Shown piece by piece: positions 43,237-52,414 of a stretch of DNA of 64,000 nucleotides (its first letter is position 1; every line of letters begins with the position of its first letter). The position numbers and the translations under genes were made by a program. The notes below the pieces were generated by a model that was not told the DNA's origin, did no database searches, and saw nothing but the letters and a program-made list of their open reading frames with translations. The DNA is from an uncultured Actinomycetes bacterium (GTDB taxonomy: Bacteria; Actinomycetota; Acidimicrobiia; Acidimicrobiales; Acidimicrobilacustridaceae), in the NCBI GenBank assembly GCA_937927725.1, contig CALBSE010000047.1, positions 1-64,000 of the forward strand, written 5' to 3'.

Positions 43237-43322
43237 AGAAAAAGGCTACCGATCATGGTGACTGAATGCCATGGACTTTTGGACGGTCTCTGCTGGGAGA
43301 GGGCAGTGAATCTCGAATTTGC

Positions 43323-44219
43323 CTATGAATTCGATGGGAATCGACCGCGGGAAGACCTTGTGGCGATCGCGGCAGCATCGCGGATCTTGGTTCCCGCGTT
43401 GATCACGGTGTCGGCATCGAGGCCGGGTGGAAATCCAGTTGCGGAAATTGCCGCGATGACGTCACCGTCTGCGCCGAACACGGGTGCGGCGATTGTGCCG
43501 ACGTCGAAGCGACTGTTCGCACTCAGGTCAACAACCGGGTAGTCCTCGGTAGCGAGAACCGCAAACAATTCGGTGACATCGTTGCGAAGTTCGGCGTTGC
43601 TGGGGGAGTCCGATAACGAATAGGTGCGTTCGCCGAGTTGTCGCTGCGCATCAGAACCAGCGGTAACCGCAAAACCACGCGTGCGGGCGAGCTCAAGTGA
43701 AGCTTCGTAGCGAGCGACCGCGGCCGAAGAGTGATCGGGCGAGCGTTTCAACCATTGTTCAATCTCATGATCTTCGGACCACGCGAGAAAGACTGCGCCC
43801 AGTGGGGGCACCAACGGCACTCGTTCGCCTTCGCGCACACCTGGCCCAAACGCGCTGTGTTGACCAGAACGGGCCACAAAAATGATTTCGTCGACGGTGC
43901 GAGCTGACACCACCACTTCAACGCCGAGTTCCGCGGCTAGGGGTTCGATCACCTGGCGCGCAGCATCAATTGCCGGATGATGTTCAAGGGCAACCACTCC
44001 GGCAACAACTAACGCCGGACCGAGTGAGTACGCGCGAGTGGTCGTGTTGCGCGACACGTGGCCGCTGCCCTCGAGGACGGCGAGGGTTGCGTGGGCCGAA
44101 CCCAAACTCATGCCGGTGCGGCGCACTAACTCGGTCAGCGTGAATCGCTCGGTGGGGTGGGTGACGAGGAGGTCGAGGATTTGGATCGCTCGGCTGGCGG
44201 CCGGGGCGGGACGGGCCAT
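43323..44219 (-). CDS. IclR-like transcriptional regulator
   Basis: 298 residues from ATG 44219. The N-terminal winged helix (AIQILDLLVTHPTERFTLTELVRRTGMSLGSAHATLAVLEGSGHVSR) is IclR-type, and the C-terminal effector domain shows ALVVAGVVALEHHP, VVVSARTVDEIIFVARSG, and the GTIAAPVFGADGDVIAAISATGFPPGLD end region. Effector unknown. It is divergent from two SDR genes, its likely targets; the 152-base region between them would hold the operator. A GAAGGCG sequence precedes the ATG. Confidence 0.83.
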   Translation of the reverse strand: MARPAPAASRAIQILDLLVTHPTERFTLTELVRRTGMSLGSAHATLAVLEGSGHVSRNTTTRAYSLGPALVVAGVVALEHHPAIDAARQVIEPLAAELGVEVVVSARTVDEIIFVARSGQHSAFGPGVREGERVPLVPPLGAVFLAWSEDHEIEQWLKRSPDHSSAAVARYEASLELARTRGFAVTAGSDAQRQLGERTYSLSDSPSNAELRNDVTELFAVLATEDYPVVDLSANSRFDVGTIAAPVFGADGDVIAAISATGFPPGLDADTVINAGTKIRDAAAIATRSSRGRFPSNS

Positions 44220-44371
44220 GACAGCGCCTTCGGGTCGATTGACCGGGTGTGACCGGTGTCCTACGGTGGCCGCAGCATAGCGAAGAGTTCTTCGCAATAG
44301 CGAAAACATGTGCTGCAACTAACGTACGCACAACGCCGCGCGTCGATGACGCAAACGAGAGGAACCGAGCA

Positions 44372-45199
44372 ATGACCTCGAACACCGACGGCCGACCGGC
44401 CCTCTCCAACGAACTCATCGAACAGTTCTCATTGCACGGCCGCACCGCCGTCATCACCGGTGCCGCCGGCGGCATCGGTCGCCAGGCCGCTATCACGTTC
44501 ACTCAGGCCGGCGCCAACGTGGTCATCGCCGACGTCGGTATCGCTGGCCTGGAAGAAACCGCCGAGATGGTCGCGGCCGCGGGCGGAAACGCCACCGTCG
44601 TGCCGACCGATGTTTCGGACCGTGATCAGGTCAACGCACTCTGCGACGCCGCAATCACGACACACGGTCGTCTGGACATTTGGGCGAATGTTGCCGGCGT
44701 TATTCGCTACATGAACATTGTCGATGCAACTCCAGAAGATGTGGAGTTCATCACCAAGGTCAATTTGTGGGGCACGTACTGGGGTGTTGCTGCTGCAGGT
44801 CGCGCAATGACCAACGGCGGATCAATCATCAACGTGTCATCGGCCGGTGGCGATATGCCGGCCCCGACACTTTCGATTTATGCAATGACCAAAGCTGCGG
44901 TGTCGCACCTCACTCGTTGTGCCGCTGTTGAACTTGGCGCCAATGACATTCGCGTCAATGCGATTGCACCGGGTTTCACCGATACGCCGATGGTCCAGGG
45001 GCGTTGGACAAACGCTGATGGTTCCATCAACGAAGCCGAGCGCGAGTCCTATACGAATACCCGAGCTGCCCAATCGCCGTTGCGCACAATTGCCACTGCC
45101 GAAGATCAGTCGTGGGCGATGCTGTATCTCGCGAGCGATGCGTCACGATTCGTCACCGGACAGGTGATTCGTCCCAATGGCGGCGTGGTGATGGCATGA
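44372..45199 (+). CDS. SDR family oxidoreductase
   Basis: 275 residues from ATG 44372, with AGAGGAACC as RBS; the frame upstream is open but not protein-like. Rossmann motif TGAAGGIGRQAA, NVAGVIRY in place of NAG, catalytic Ser in NVSSAGG and YAMTKAA, and the end VTGQVIRPNGGVVMA. Classical SDR, probably NAD(P)-dependent alcohol or ketone conversion. With the next SDR and the divergent IclR-type regulator it forms a small catabolic unit of unknown substrate. Confidence 0.87.
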   Translation: MTSNTDGRPALSNELIEQFSLHGRTAVITGAAGGIGRQAAITFTQAGANVVIADVGIAGLEETAEMVAAAGGNATVVPTDVSDRDQVNALCDAAITTHGRLDIWANVAGVIRYMNIVDATPEDVEFITKVNLWGTYWGVAAAGRAMTNGGSIINVSSAGGDMPAPTLSIYAMTKAAVSHLTRCAAVELGANDIRVNAIAPGFTDTPMVQGRWTNADGSINEAERESYTNTRAAQSPLRTIATAEDQSWAMLYLASDASRFVTGQVIRPNGGVVMA

Positions 45200-45239
45200 C
45201 GATTTCACTCAATGATCAACTCACGAACGGAACAAAGCG

Positions 45240-46046
45240 ATGACTACCGGCGACAACTCTCCCGTACCCGACTTCCTCTCTCGCCTTCGCGTTGACGGCC
45301 GCACGTTTGTCGTGGCCGGTGCCGGTGTTGGCATGGGACGCATGACCTCGCACGCGCTTGTGCAGGCCGGCGCTAAGACGGTTGTGTGCGTTGATGTCGA
45401 TGCCGACCGCGCTGCGGAAATCGCCGCCGAAATCGGACCAGCCGGTGTTGCGTGGGTCGGCGATGTCACCACTCGTGAAGGGGCAAAGAAACTCGCGGCC
45501 GATGCCGAAGCAATTAACGGTCGCATCGACGGGCTCGTTGACATCATCGGCATGGCTCGTTGGGAATCCATCCTCGACATGACCGATGAAACCTTCGATT
45601 GGGAAATCGATATTTGTCTTCGTCATGCGTTCTTGTTGTCACAAGAATTCGGTCGTCGTATGTCCAAGACCGACGGCGGCACGATGGTGTTCATCGCATC
45701 GGTCAGTGGTCTGACCGCGGCACCGATGCATGCCGCGTATGGTGCGGCCAAGGCGGGACTCATGGCATGGGTGCAGACCCTGGCCATCGAACTCGGCGGG
45801 TTTGGCATTCGCGCCAACGCCGTTGCGCCCGGAACCATCCTTAGCCCTCGGATGGAAGCGGCCTTCACCGACGAACAACGAGCCCTCAACGCCGGCAATT
45901 CGCCTATGGGCAAGATGGGTTCCACCTCCGATATCGCCTCGGCAGCACTGTTCTTTTCGAGCGATATGTCGGCCTATGTGACCGGTCGCACACTCGTTGT
46001 TGATGGTGGCGTGGACTCCAAGTTCCCCTATCCCGTCACACTCTGA
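45240..46046 (+). CDS. SDR family oxidoreductase
   Basis: 268 residues. The cofactor loop is VAGAGVGMGRMTSHAL rather than TGxxxGxG, and the NAG motif is altered (DIIGMARW). Catalytic Tyr/Lys are in YGAAKAG and the Ser in IASVSG. VTGRTLVVDGGVDSKFPYP is the end block. It lies 40 bases after the first SDR and is likely in the same operon. The altered nucleotide loop may indicate an unusual cofactor or substrate range. Confidence 0.85.
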   Translation: MTTGDNSPVPDFLSRLRVDGRTFVVAGAGVGMGRMTSHALVQAGAKTVVCVDVDADRAAEIAAEIGPAGVAWVGDVTTREGAKKLAADAEAINGRIDGLVDIIGMARWESILDMTDETFDWEIDICLRHAFLLSQEFGRRMSKTDGGTMVFIASVSGLTAAPMHAAYGAAKAGLMAWVQTLAIELGGFGIRANAVAPGTILSPRMEAAFTDEQRALNAGNSPMGKMGSTSDIASAALFFSSDMSAYVTGRTLVVDGGVDSKFPYPVTL

Positions 46047-46122
46047 TCCTTCGCTTTTTCAGGGGTTCTGCGGGCTGACTAGTGTCGGCTCGTCAACCTG
46101 ACGTCCCAGTGGAGGACCCCCC

Positions 46123-47109
46123 GTGAAGACCCCCGTTCGCGTAGCTGTCACCGGTGCTGCCGGCCAGATCGGTTACAGCCTTCTGTTCCGTATTGCTAGT
46201 GGTCAGATGCTCGGAGAAGACCAGCCGGTCATCCTCCAGCTTCTCGACATCACCCCGGCCATGGACGCGCTCAAGGGCGTTGCTATGGAACTCGAAGACT
46301 GCGCCTTCCCGCTGCTTTCGGGCATCGTGCGCACCGACGACCCGAACGAAGCATTCGGCGACATCTCCTATGCACTTCTTGTTGGTGCTCGTCCCCGCTC
46401 AAAGGGTATGGAGCGCAAGGACCTGCTCGAGGCAAACGGTGGCATCTTCAAGCCGCAGGGCAAGGCGCTTTCAGACAACGCCGCGTCAGACGTGAAGATC
46501 CTTGTTGTCGGTAACCCGGCCAACACCAACGCACTCATCGCCATGAACAACGCTCCGAATATTCCGAACGAGCGCTTCACCGCAATGACTCGTCTTGATC
46601 ACAACCGTGCGATTGCACAGCTTGCGGCCAAGACCGGCACCACCGTTTCGGACATCACCAAGATGACGATCTGGGGTAACCATTCAGCAACGCAGTACCC
46701 CGACCTCTTCCACGCTGAGGTGAAGGGTCAGAACGCAGCTGCTCTCGTGAACGATCAGGCCTGGCTTGAAAGCGATTTCATCCCGACCGTGCAGCAACGC
46801 GGCGCTGCAATTATCGAGGCACGCGGACTTTCCAGCGCCGCATCGGCTGCAAACGCGGCAATCGATCACATGCGCACCTGGGCACTTGGTTCGGCCAAGG
46901 GCGACTGGGTCTCCATGGCCATTCCGTCCGATGGTTCCTACGGCGTTGCCGAGGGCATCATCTCCTCGTTCCCCGTCACCTGCGCGAATGGCAAGTATGA
47001 AATCGTGCAGGGTCTCGACATCGATGACTTCTCCCGAGGCCGCATCGACGCGTCGGTTGCCGAACTCGTTGAAGAGCGCGACGGCGTGAAGGAACTCGGA
47101 CTTATCTGA
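46123..47109 (+). CDS. mdh: Malate dehydrogenase
   Basis: 328 residues from a GTG start with RBS GTGGAGGAC. VAVTGAAGQIGYSLLFRIASG is the NAD loop of type 2 (cytosolic-like) malate dehydrogenases. LVGARPRSKGMERKDLL holds substrate Arg residues, VVGNPANTNALIA the Asn, RLDHNRA another Arg/Asp, and WGNHSATQYPD the catalytic His. It oxidises malate to oxaloacetate in the TCA cycle. The gene has its own -10-like TAGTGT about 40 bases upstream. No neighbours of the cycle are adjacent. Confidence 0.96.
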   Translation: MKTPVRVAVTGAAGQIGYSLLFRIASGQMLGEDQPVILQLLDITPAMDALKGVAMELEDCAFPLLSGIVRTDDPNEAFGDISYALLVGARPRSKGMERKDLLEANGGIFKPQGKALSDNAASDVKILVVGNPANTNALIAMNNAPNIPNERFTAMTRLDHNRAIAQLAAKTGTTVSDITKMTIWGNHSATQYPDLFHAEVKGQNAAALVNDQAWLESDFIPTVQQRGAAIIEARGLSSAASAANAAIDHMRTWALGSAKGDWVSMAIPSDGSYGVAEGIISSFPVTCANGKYEIVQGLDIDDFSRGRIDASVAELVEERDGVKELGLI

Positions 47110-47133
47110 TTCCGTCTGCTTGGCCCGTTGCGC

Positions 47134-47505
47134 TCAGCGCAGCGGGCCAAGTACGTCTTCAAGCGCAGCGAACAATTCCGCGTGCTCCAACAACGCGTTG
47201 ATCGACCCTTCGATTCGAAGATCGCCGGCAATGAATGCGGCTTGCGCGCTTAGTGCGCCGTTACGAATCCCTTCGGCGGTTTCGGCGTAACTGACGAAGA
47301 CAATGTCGGCTGCGTCCGCTGGCCCTTCGGTCATGGAGACGACTCCATTGTCGAAACGAACATGCCAGATGATCGAGCTTGAGCCCTGTCCGACGCGCTG
47401 TTCCAGCACCAACTGAACGCCTTGCGATAGCGCGGCCATGGCCTCGCTTGCGCGAAGGAGTGCATCGGCCTCGGTGAACCAGGCGGGGGAGAGGTACGCA
47501 GGCAT
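47134..47505 (-). CDS. SCP2-like sterol-carrier domain protein
   Basis: 123 residues. The sequence QLVLEQRVGQG..IIWHVRFDNGVVSMTEGPADAADIVFVSYAETAEGI, followed by ALSAQAAFIAGDLRIEGSINALLEHAELFAALEDVLG, has the beta-sheet plus final lipid-tunnel helix of SCP2-type proteins. These bind lipids or acyl-CoAs without enzymatic activity. It faces mdh tail to tail. Related proteins in actinobacteria often sit near lipid or sterol metabolism, but no such genes are adjacent. Confidence 0.75.
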   Translation of the reverse strand: MPAYLSPAWFTEADALLRASEAMAALSQGVQLVLEQRVGQGSSSIIWHVRFDNGVVSMTEGPADAADIVFVSYAETAEGIRNGALSAQAAFIAGDLRIEGSINALLEHAELFAALEDVLGPLR

Positions 47506-47597
47506 CGATCGGACCGTAGTCGGTGTAACTGATCACCCGGTCACCGTGGGATGAGGTCCGGTACGCTCAGGCGATCAATTGACCCGGAGGTTCTGCC

Positions 47598-47918
47598 ATG
47601 GGATTCATGGACAAAGTGATGGAAGTTGGCAATCAGGCCGCCGCTGCAGTCAACCAAGCTGTGGATAAGGGTCAAGCCGAACTCGATCGAGTGAACTCCA
47701 AGCGCAAGTCCGATGCGTTGCTTCGTGACCTCGGCGCATTGACCTTCGTACGTGACTCAGGCCGTGGCGATGCAACGACCGACGCTGAGATCGCCCGAAT
47801 CACCGCTGAGCTTCAGGCTCACGAGGCCGCAGGTGGCGTGGTTGACCTCGCCGTAAAGCCGGGCGCTCCCGAAGCGCCGACTCCACCTGCCAACGAGCCA
47901 ACGACGGAAAGCGACTGA
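47598..47918 (+). CDS. Small soluble protein of unknown function
   Basis: 106 residues. The N-terminal half is a predicted amphipathic helix rich in Ala/Gln/Lys/Asp (MDKVMEVGNQAAAAVNQAVDKGQAELDRV); RKSDALLRDLGALTFVRD follows, and the tail is Pro/Ala/Glu-rich and disordered. Similar short actinobacterial proteins are known as hypotheticals. RBS CCCGGAGG lies 8 bases before the ATG. The hydroxyacid dehydrogenase gene starts 4 bases downstream, so they share a transcript. Confidence 0.75.
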   Translation: MGFMDKVMEVGNQAAAAVNQAVDKGQAELDRVNSKRKSDALLRDLGALTFVRDSGRGDATTDAEIARITAELQAHEAAGGVVDLAVKPGAPEAPTPPANEPTTESD

Positions 47919-47921
47919 GCG

Positions 47922-48863
47922 TTGCTTCGTATTCTCAGCCACGTCGGGCAGCTCGACGCCATTCATATTCCTGAAGACCTCGCCGCACAGGTCGAAGTCA
48001 TTGCCATTCCGATGAATGGTGCGATTGACGAAGGCGTTGTTGGTGATGTGCTCATCACCACTCCTACAAGCGTTCCGACGTTGGAAGACGCACTCAGTCG
48101 TGGTGTGAAGTGGGTGCATCTCATTGGCACCGGTATCGACAAGTTTCCATTGCATCTCATTGGCGACGATCTGATCCTCACTAATTCGCGCGGGTTGAGC
48201 GCTATTCCCATTTCGGAATGGATCATGGCGTGCATGCTTTCGTTTACCAAGCGCATGCCTGGTTCATTCGTTGCCGAACAACCGAAGCAGTGGAACATTC
48301 CGTCGCCATCGTTCGCAACGCTTGATAACGCAAACCTTGCCATCCTCGGCATGGGCGGAATCGGAACCGCGCTCGCTCAACGTGCGCTTCCGTTTGGCAT
48401 GAACATCACGGCAATGCGTAATACCGATGCGCCGAGTCCGATCGATGGCGTCCGTATGGTGCGTTCGGTCACCGAACTCGTTGCTGACGCCGATCACATT
48501 GTTCTTGTTGCGCCTCTCACCGACGCAACTCGGGGACTCTTCAACGATAAACTCTTCTCCTCGATGAAGCCCGGCGTGCAACTCATCAACGTGGCCCGCG
48601 GTCCAATCATCGACGACGATGCACTCCTGCGCGCGCTCGACAGCGGCATCGTGGCATGTGCCGATATCGACGCCACTGAACCCGAGCCGCTTCCTAACGG
48701 GCATTGGATGTATTCGCACCCATCGGTGCGGCTCAGCCCCCATGTGTCGTGGAACTGGTCGGGCGCATTTCAGGCGATGTACGCCACGTTTATCGACAAT
48801 TTGCGTCTGTACCTGAACGAAGAACCTCTGTTGTCGGTCGTGAATCCCGCCGACGGGTACTGA
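47922..48863 (+). CDS. D-2-hydroxyacid dehydrogenase family protein
   Basis: 313 residues from a TTG start. LAILGMGGIGTALAQRALPFGM is the NAD(P) loop, HIVLVAPLTDATRGLFND and INVARGPIIDDDALLRAL hold the catalytic Arg, ACADIDATEPEPLP the Glu and SPHVSW the His. The N-terminal substrate domain is short, as in the GhrA-like group. Likely reduces a 2-oxoacid such as glyoxylate or hydroxypyruvate. No strong RBS; coupling with the preceding small gene probably drives translation. Confidence 0.85.
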   Translation: MLRILSHVGQLDAIHIPEDLAAQVEVIAIPMNGAIDEGVVGDVLITTPTSVPTLEDALSRGVKWVHLIGTGIDKFPLHLIGDDLILTNSRGLSAIPISEWIMACMLSFTKRMPGSFVAEQPKQWNIPSPSFATLDNANLAILGMGGIGTALAQRALPFGMNITAMRNTDAPSPIDGVRMVRSVTELVADADHIVLVAPLTDATRGLFNDKLFSSMKPGVQLINVARGPIIDDDALLRALDSGIVACADIDATEPEPLPNGHWMYSHPSVRLSPHVSWNWSGAFQAMYATFIDNLRLYLNEEPLLSVVNPADGY

Positions 48864-48930
48864 TACAGGCCGCAGATTTGGTGGCCGATGTGCCACGGCG
48901 ATCGCAGGGCTCACCACTAGGGTTCCCGCC

Positions 48931-49611
48931 ATGTTCTCCGTTCTCACCAGCGTTCTGTTCGCCGTAGGCCCCGACCCTCAGAAGATGGTCCAGTCGGTAG
49001 GCCTCATCGGCCTCCTCCTCATCATTTTCGCTGAGTCGGGTCTTCTGATCGGCTTCTTCCTCCCCGGCGATTCACTCCTGTTCGCCGCAGGTCTTGTTAC
49101 TGCTGGCATCACGCTCGATAACGGTAAAGAGTGGACTCTCGCTGGCGGCAACGTTGCTGTTGTCGCGGTTCTTTGTGCGCTCGCCGCGATCGCCGGCGAT
49201 CAGGTTGGGTATGCCTTCGGAAAGCGCGTTGGCCCCTCGTTGTTCAAGAAGCCCGAGTCGAAACTGTTCAAGCCGGCCTATGTCGAGAAGACCGAAGAGT
49301 TCTTCGCCAAGCACGGTTCGAAGTCGATCGTGCTCGCTCGTTTCGTGCCGATCGTGCGCACGTTCACGCCGGTTGTCGCTGGTGTGTCAAAGATGCACTA
49401 CCGCACCTTCGTGAAGTTCAACGTCATTGGTGGTGCGCTGTGGGGTGCCGGATTCATTCTGCTTGGCTATTGGCTTGGCTCAGCGTTCCCGGCAATCGGC
49501 AAGAACATCGAATACGCGATTGTGGCCATCGTGCTCATCTCGCTTATCCCCATTGCGATTGAGTTCATTCGCCACCGTCGCAAGCCCAAGGGCAAACACT
49601 TCGCCGAATAA
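48931..49611 (+). CDS. DedA family membrane protein
   Basis: 226 residues with about five hydrophobic segments. LIIFAESGLLIGFFLPGDSLLFAAG is the diagnostic DedA/SNARE-associated block, and the RFVPIVRTFTPVVAGVSKMHYRTF segment carries the conserved arginines. Family members act as undecaprenyl-phosphate or phospholipid flippases and in membrane homeostasis. TAGGGT lies 7 bases before the ATG. A strong stem-loop follows before the convergent sdhB gene. Confidence 0.9.
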   Translation: MFSVLTSVLFAVGPDPQKMVQSVGLIGLLLIIFAESGLLIGFFLPGDSLLFAAGLVTAGITLDNGKEWTLAGGNVAVVAVLCALAAIAGDQVGYAFGKRVGPSLFKKPESKLFKPAYVEKTEEFFAKHGSKSIVLARFVPIVRTFTPVVAGVSKMHYRTFVKFNVIGGALWGAGFILLGYWLGSAFPAIGKNIEYAIVAIVLISLIPIAIEFIRHRRKPKGKHFAE

Positions 49612-49627
49612 CACTGCAAAACGACGA

Positions 49628-49668
49628 CCGGCGCCGCCTACTTCCATAAGGAAGTGGTTCGGCGCCGG
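49628..49668. terminator. Bipartite stem-loop between dedA-like gene and sdhB
   Basis: CCGGCGCC (49628-49635) pairs with GGCGCCGG (49661-49668) and, inside, CTTCC (49641-49645) pairs with GGAAG (49650-49654) around an ATAA loop. It sits between two convergent genes and could terminate transcription from both sides, although no clear T tract follows on either strand. Confidence 0.6.
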
Positions 49669-49703
49669 GCGAGAATGCCGCAGGTGGGCGAATCAGAAAC
49701 TGA

Positions 49704-50465
49704 TCAGCGCTGGCCCTGCAGCTTGCGGTTCTTGATCTTTGACTTGAGGAAGTCTCGGTTCATCATTGCGATGAAGTCGATCGGGATTTCCTTCGGGCAC
49801 GCCTCTTGGCATTCGCCGTAGTTCGTGCATGAACCGAAGAACATCTCCATGGTCTCGACCATGTCCTCGGTGCGCTTCCAGCGTTCGGACTGACCCTGCG
49901 GAAGCAGATTGAGATGCGCCAGCTTGGCTGAGGTGAAGAGCTGCGCGGCGCCGTTGGGGCAGGCAGCGACACAGGCGCCACAGCCGATGCACGCGGCTGC
50001 GTCCATGGCGGTGTCGGCTGCGGTCTTCGGGATGAGGATCTCGTTTGCGTCGCGAGGGCCACCGGTGTCGGAGGTGATGAAACCACCGGACTCGATGATG
50101 GCGTCGAACGCACTGCGATCGACCATGAGGTCCTTCAGCACCGGGAACGCAGCGGCGCGCCACGGCTCGATGGTGACGGTCTCGCCATCGTGGAACTTGC
50201 GCATGTGTAACTGGCAGGTTGCGGTGCCCTTTTGGGGGCCGTGCGCCTGACCGTTGATCATGAGGCCACAAGTGCCACAGATACCTTCACGACAATCGCT
50301 GTCGAAGGTGATCGGCTCGTGGCCGTCAGCAATGAGGTTTTCGTTGACAACATCGAGCATTTCGAGGAACGACATTTCGTCCTTCACATCGGATGCTTCG
50401 TAGGTCTCGAAATGGCCGGGATCGGTAGGACCGTTCTGGCGCCAGACCTTGAGTGTGAGATTCAC
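49704..50465 (-). CDS. sdhB: Succinate dehydrogenase iron-sulfur subunit
   Basis: 253 residues. The [2Fe-2S] ligands are in CREGICGTCGLMING with a fourth Cys in GTATCQLHM. The C-terminal ferredoxin domain has CIGCGACVAACPNGA for [4Fe-4S] and CTNYGECQEACPKEIP for the [3Fe-4S]/[4Fe-4S] sites. It passes electrons from SdhA to the quinone. Last gene of sdhCAB on the minus strand, 12 bases after sdhA. The set is the B-type (single cytochrome b subunit) found in several actinobacteria. Confidence 0.95.
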   Translation of the reverse strand: MNLTLKVWRQNGPTDPGHFETYEASDVKDEMSFLEMLDVVNENLIADGHEPITFDSDCREGICGTCGLMINGQAHGPQKGTATCQLHMRKFHDGETVTIEPWRAAAFPVLKDLMVDRSAFDAIIESGGFITSDTGGPRDANEILIPKTAADTAMDAAACIGCGACVAACPNGAAQLFTSAKLAHLNLLPQGQSERWKRTEDMVETMEMFFGSCTNYGECQEACPKEIPIDFIAMMNRDFLKSKIKNRKLQGQR

Positions 50466-50477
50466 AATGGCTCCTGG

Positions 50478-52403
50478 TTACTTGTAACTGCGCACGACGG
50501 GCTTGACGGTCTCGAACACAAGCGGCTCTTTGTGAAGGGTCGGGGTTGAACCCTTGCCCTCCCATTCCCATGCGCCAACAAACGAGAAGTTCTCGTCATC
50601 ACGCTTGGCTTCGCCGTCTTCGGTCTGATGCTCAACACGGAAGTGGCCACCGCAGGACTCTTCACGCATGAGTGCATCACGGCACATCAATTCGCCGAGT
50701 TCGAAGAAGTCGGCAACGCGGCCGACCTTTTCGAGCGACTGGTTGACGCCGTCGGGATCGCCGAGCACACGAACGTTCTTTTCGAACTCTTCGCGCAATG
50801 CGGGGATCTCGCTCAGGGCCTTCTCGAGACCGTTCTTGTCTCGCGCCATACCGCAGTAGTCCCACACAAGCTTTCCGAGCTCGCGGTGGTAGTACTCCGG
50901 CGACTTGGTGCCGCCAACGTTGATCCAACGACGCATATCGTCCTGCACCGCCGCGACCGAGGTCGTGAACGCTGGGTCTTCGGTGGACAACGGAGCTTGA
51001 CCGAGCAAACCAGCGAGGTAATCGCCGATCGTGTTCGGGGCAACGAAGTAGCCGTCGGCGAGACCCTGCATAAGAGCCGAAGCGCCAAGACGGTTGGCAC
51101 CGTGATCGGAGAAGTTGGCTTCGCCGAGTGCGTACAGGCCAGGGATGTTGGTCATGAGGTTGTAGTCAACCCACAGACCACCCATTGTGTAGTGAGAGGC
51201 CGGGTAGATACGCATCGGCATCTTCATCGGATTCTCGTCGGTGATGCGCTCGTACATGTCGAACAAGTTGCCGTAACGCTCGAACACGACGTTCTCGCCG
51301 AGGCGGCCGATTGATTCGGCAAAGTCGAGGTACACGCCGTTCTTGATCGGGCCGACGCCGCGACCTTCGTCAACGACCTGCTTCGCACTTCGTGACGCGA
51401 TGTCACGGGGTGCGAGGTTGCCGAAGGACGGGTACTTGCGTTCAAGGAAATAGTCGCGGTCCTCTTCCGGAATGTTCTCCGGAGCACGGTTGTCGTCGAA
51501 CTGCTTCGGTACCCAGATGCGTCCGTCGTTACGAAGCGACTCAGACATAAGCGTGAGCTTCGACTGGAATTCATCGCTGGCCGGGATGCACGTGGGGTGA
51601 ATCTGCGTGTAACACGGGTTCGCGAACAGGGCACCCTTCTTGTGTGCTCGCCAAGCAGCCGTGACATTGGAGTTCATGGCGTTGGTGGAGAGGTAGAAGG
51701 CATTGCCGTAACCACCGGTGCACAGCAGCGTGGCGTGTCCTGCCCAGCTCTTGATGTCGCCAGTGATGAGGTCGCGAGTGACGATGCCAGCAGCAACGCC
51801 GTCTTTGGTGACGACGTCGAGCAGCTCGGTCTTGGTGTGGAGTTCCACACGACCAAGCGACACCTGCTGCATGAGGGCCTGGTAGGCGCCGAGCAGAAGC
51901 TGCTGTCCGGTTTGGCCACGGGCGTAGAACGTTCGACTGACCTGCGAACCACCAAACGAACGGTTATCGAGAAGACCGCCGTATTCACGAGCGAAGGGAA
52001 CACCCTGCGCCACGCACTGGTCGATGATGTTGACGCTGACTTCAGCCAAACGATGCACGTTGGACTCGCGAGCGCGGAAGTCGCCGCCCTTCACGGTGTC
52101 GTAGAACAGTCGCTTCACGCTGTCGCCATCGTTCTTGTAGTTCTTCGCGGCATTAATGCCGCCCTGTGCAGCGATGGAGTGCGCACGACGCGGTGAGTCG
52201 TGGAAAGTGAAGCACTTCACGTGGTAACCGAGTTCGGCGAGTGTCGCCGCCGCTGCAGCGCCGGCAAGACCGGTGCCAACCACGAGCACGGTGAACTTCC
52301 GCTTGTTCGCCGGGTTCACAAGCTTCATGTTGAACTTGTGGTTCTCCCAGCGTTCCTCAATGGGACCGGAAGGGATCTTGGAGTCGAGAGTGATTGTGCT
52401 CAT
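50478..52403 (-). CDS. sdhA: Succinate dehydrogenase flavoprotein subunit
   Basis: 641 residues. VVGTGLAGAAAAATLAELGY is the FAD Rossmann loop; SPRRAHSIAAQGGINAAKNY includes the His for covalent FAD. SFGGSQVSRTFYARGQTGQQLL, HPTCIPASDEF and ASHYTMGGLWVDYNLMTNIPGLYALGEANFSDHGANRLG are the catalytic and capping blocks of B-type SdhA/FrdA. It oxidises succinate to fumarate. It sits between sdhC and sdhB with gaps of 11 and 12 bases, one operon. Confidence 0.95.
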   Translation of the reverse strand: MSTITLDSKIPSGPIEERWENHKFNMKLVNPANKRKFTVLVVGTGLAGAAAAATLAELGYHVKCFTFHDSPRRAHSIAAQGGINAAKNYKNDGDSVKRLFYDTVKGGDFRARESNVHRLAEVSVNIIDQCVAQGVPFAREYGGLLDNRSFGGSQVSRTFYARGQTGQQLLLGAYQALMQQVSLGRVELHTKTELLDVVTKDGVAAGIVTRDLITGDIKSWAGHATLLCTGGYGNAFYLSTNAMNSNVTAAWRAHKKGALFANPCYTQIHPTCIPASDEFQSKLTLMSESLRNDGRIWVPKQFDDNRAPENIPEEDRDYFLERKYPSFGNLAPRDIASRSAKQVVDEGRGVGPIKNGVYLDFAESIGRLGENVVFERYGNLFDMYERITDENPMKMPMRIYPASHYTMGGLWVDYNLMTNIPGLYALGEANFSDHGANRLGASALMQGLADGYFVAPNTIGDYLAGLLGQAPLSTEDPAFTTSVAAVQDDMRRWINVGGTKSPEYYHRELGKLVWDYCGMARDKNGLEKALSEIPALREEFEKNVRVLGDPDGVNQSLEKVGRVADFFELGELMCRDALMREESCGGHFRVEHQTEDGEAKRDDENFSFVGAWEWEGKGSTPTLHKEPLVFETVKPVVRSYK

Positions 52404-52414
52404 CTGATGCTCCT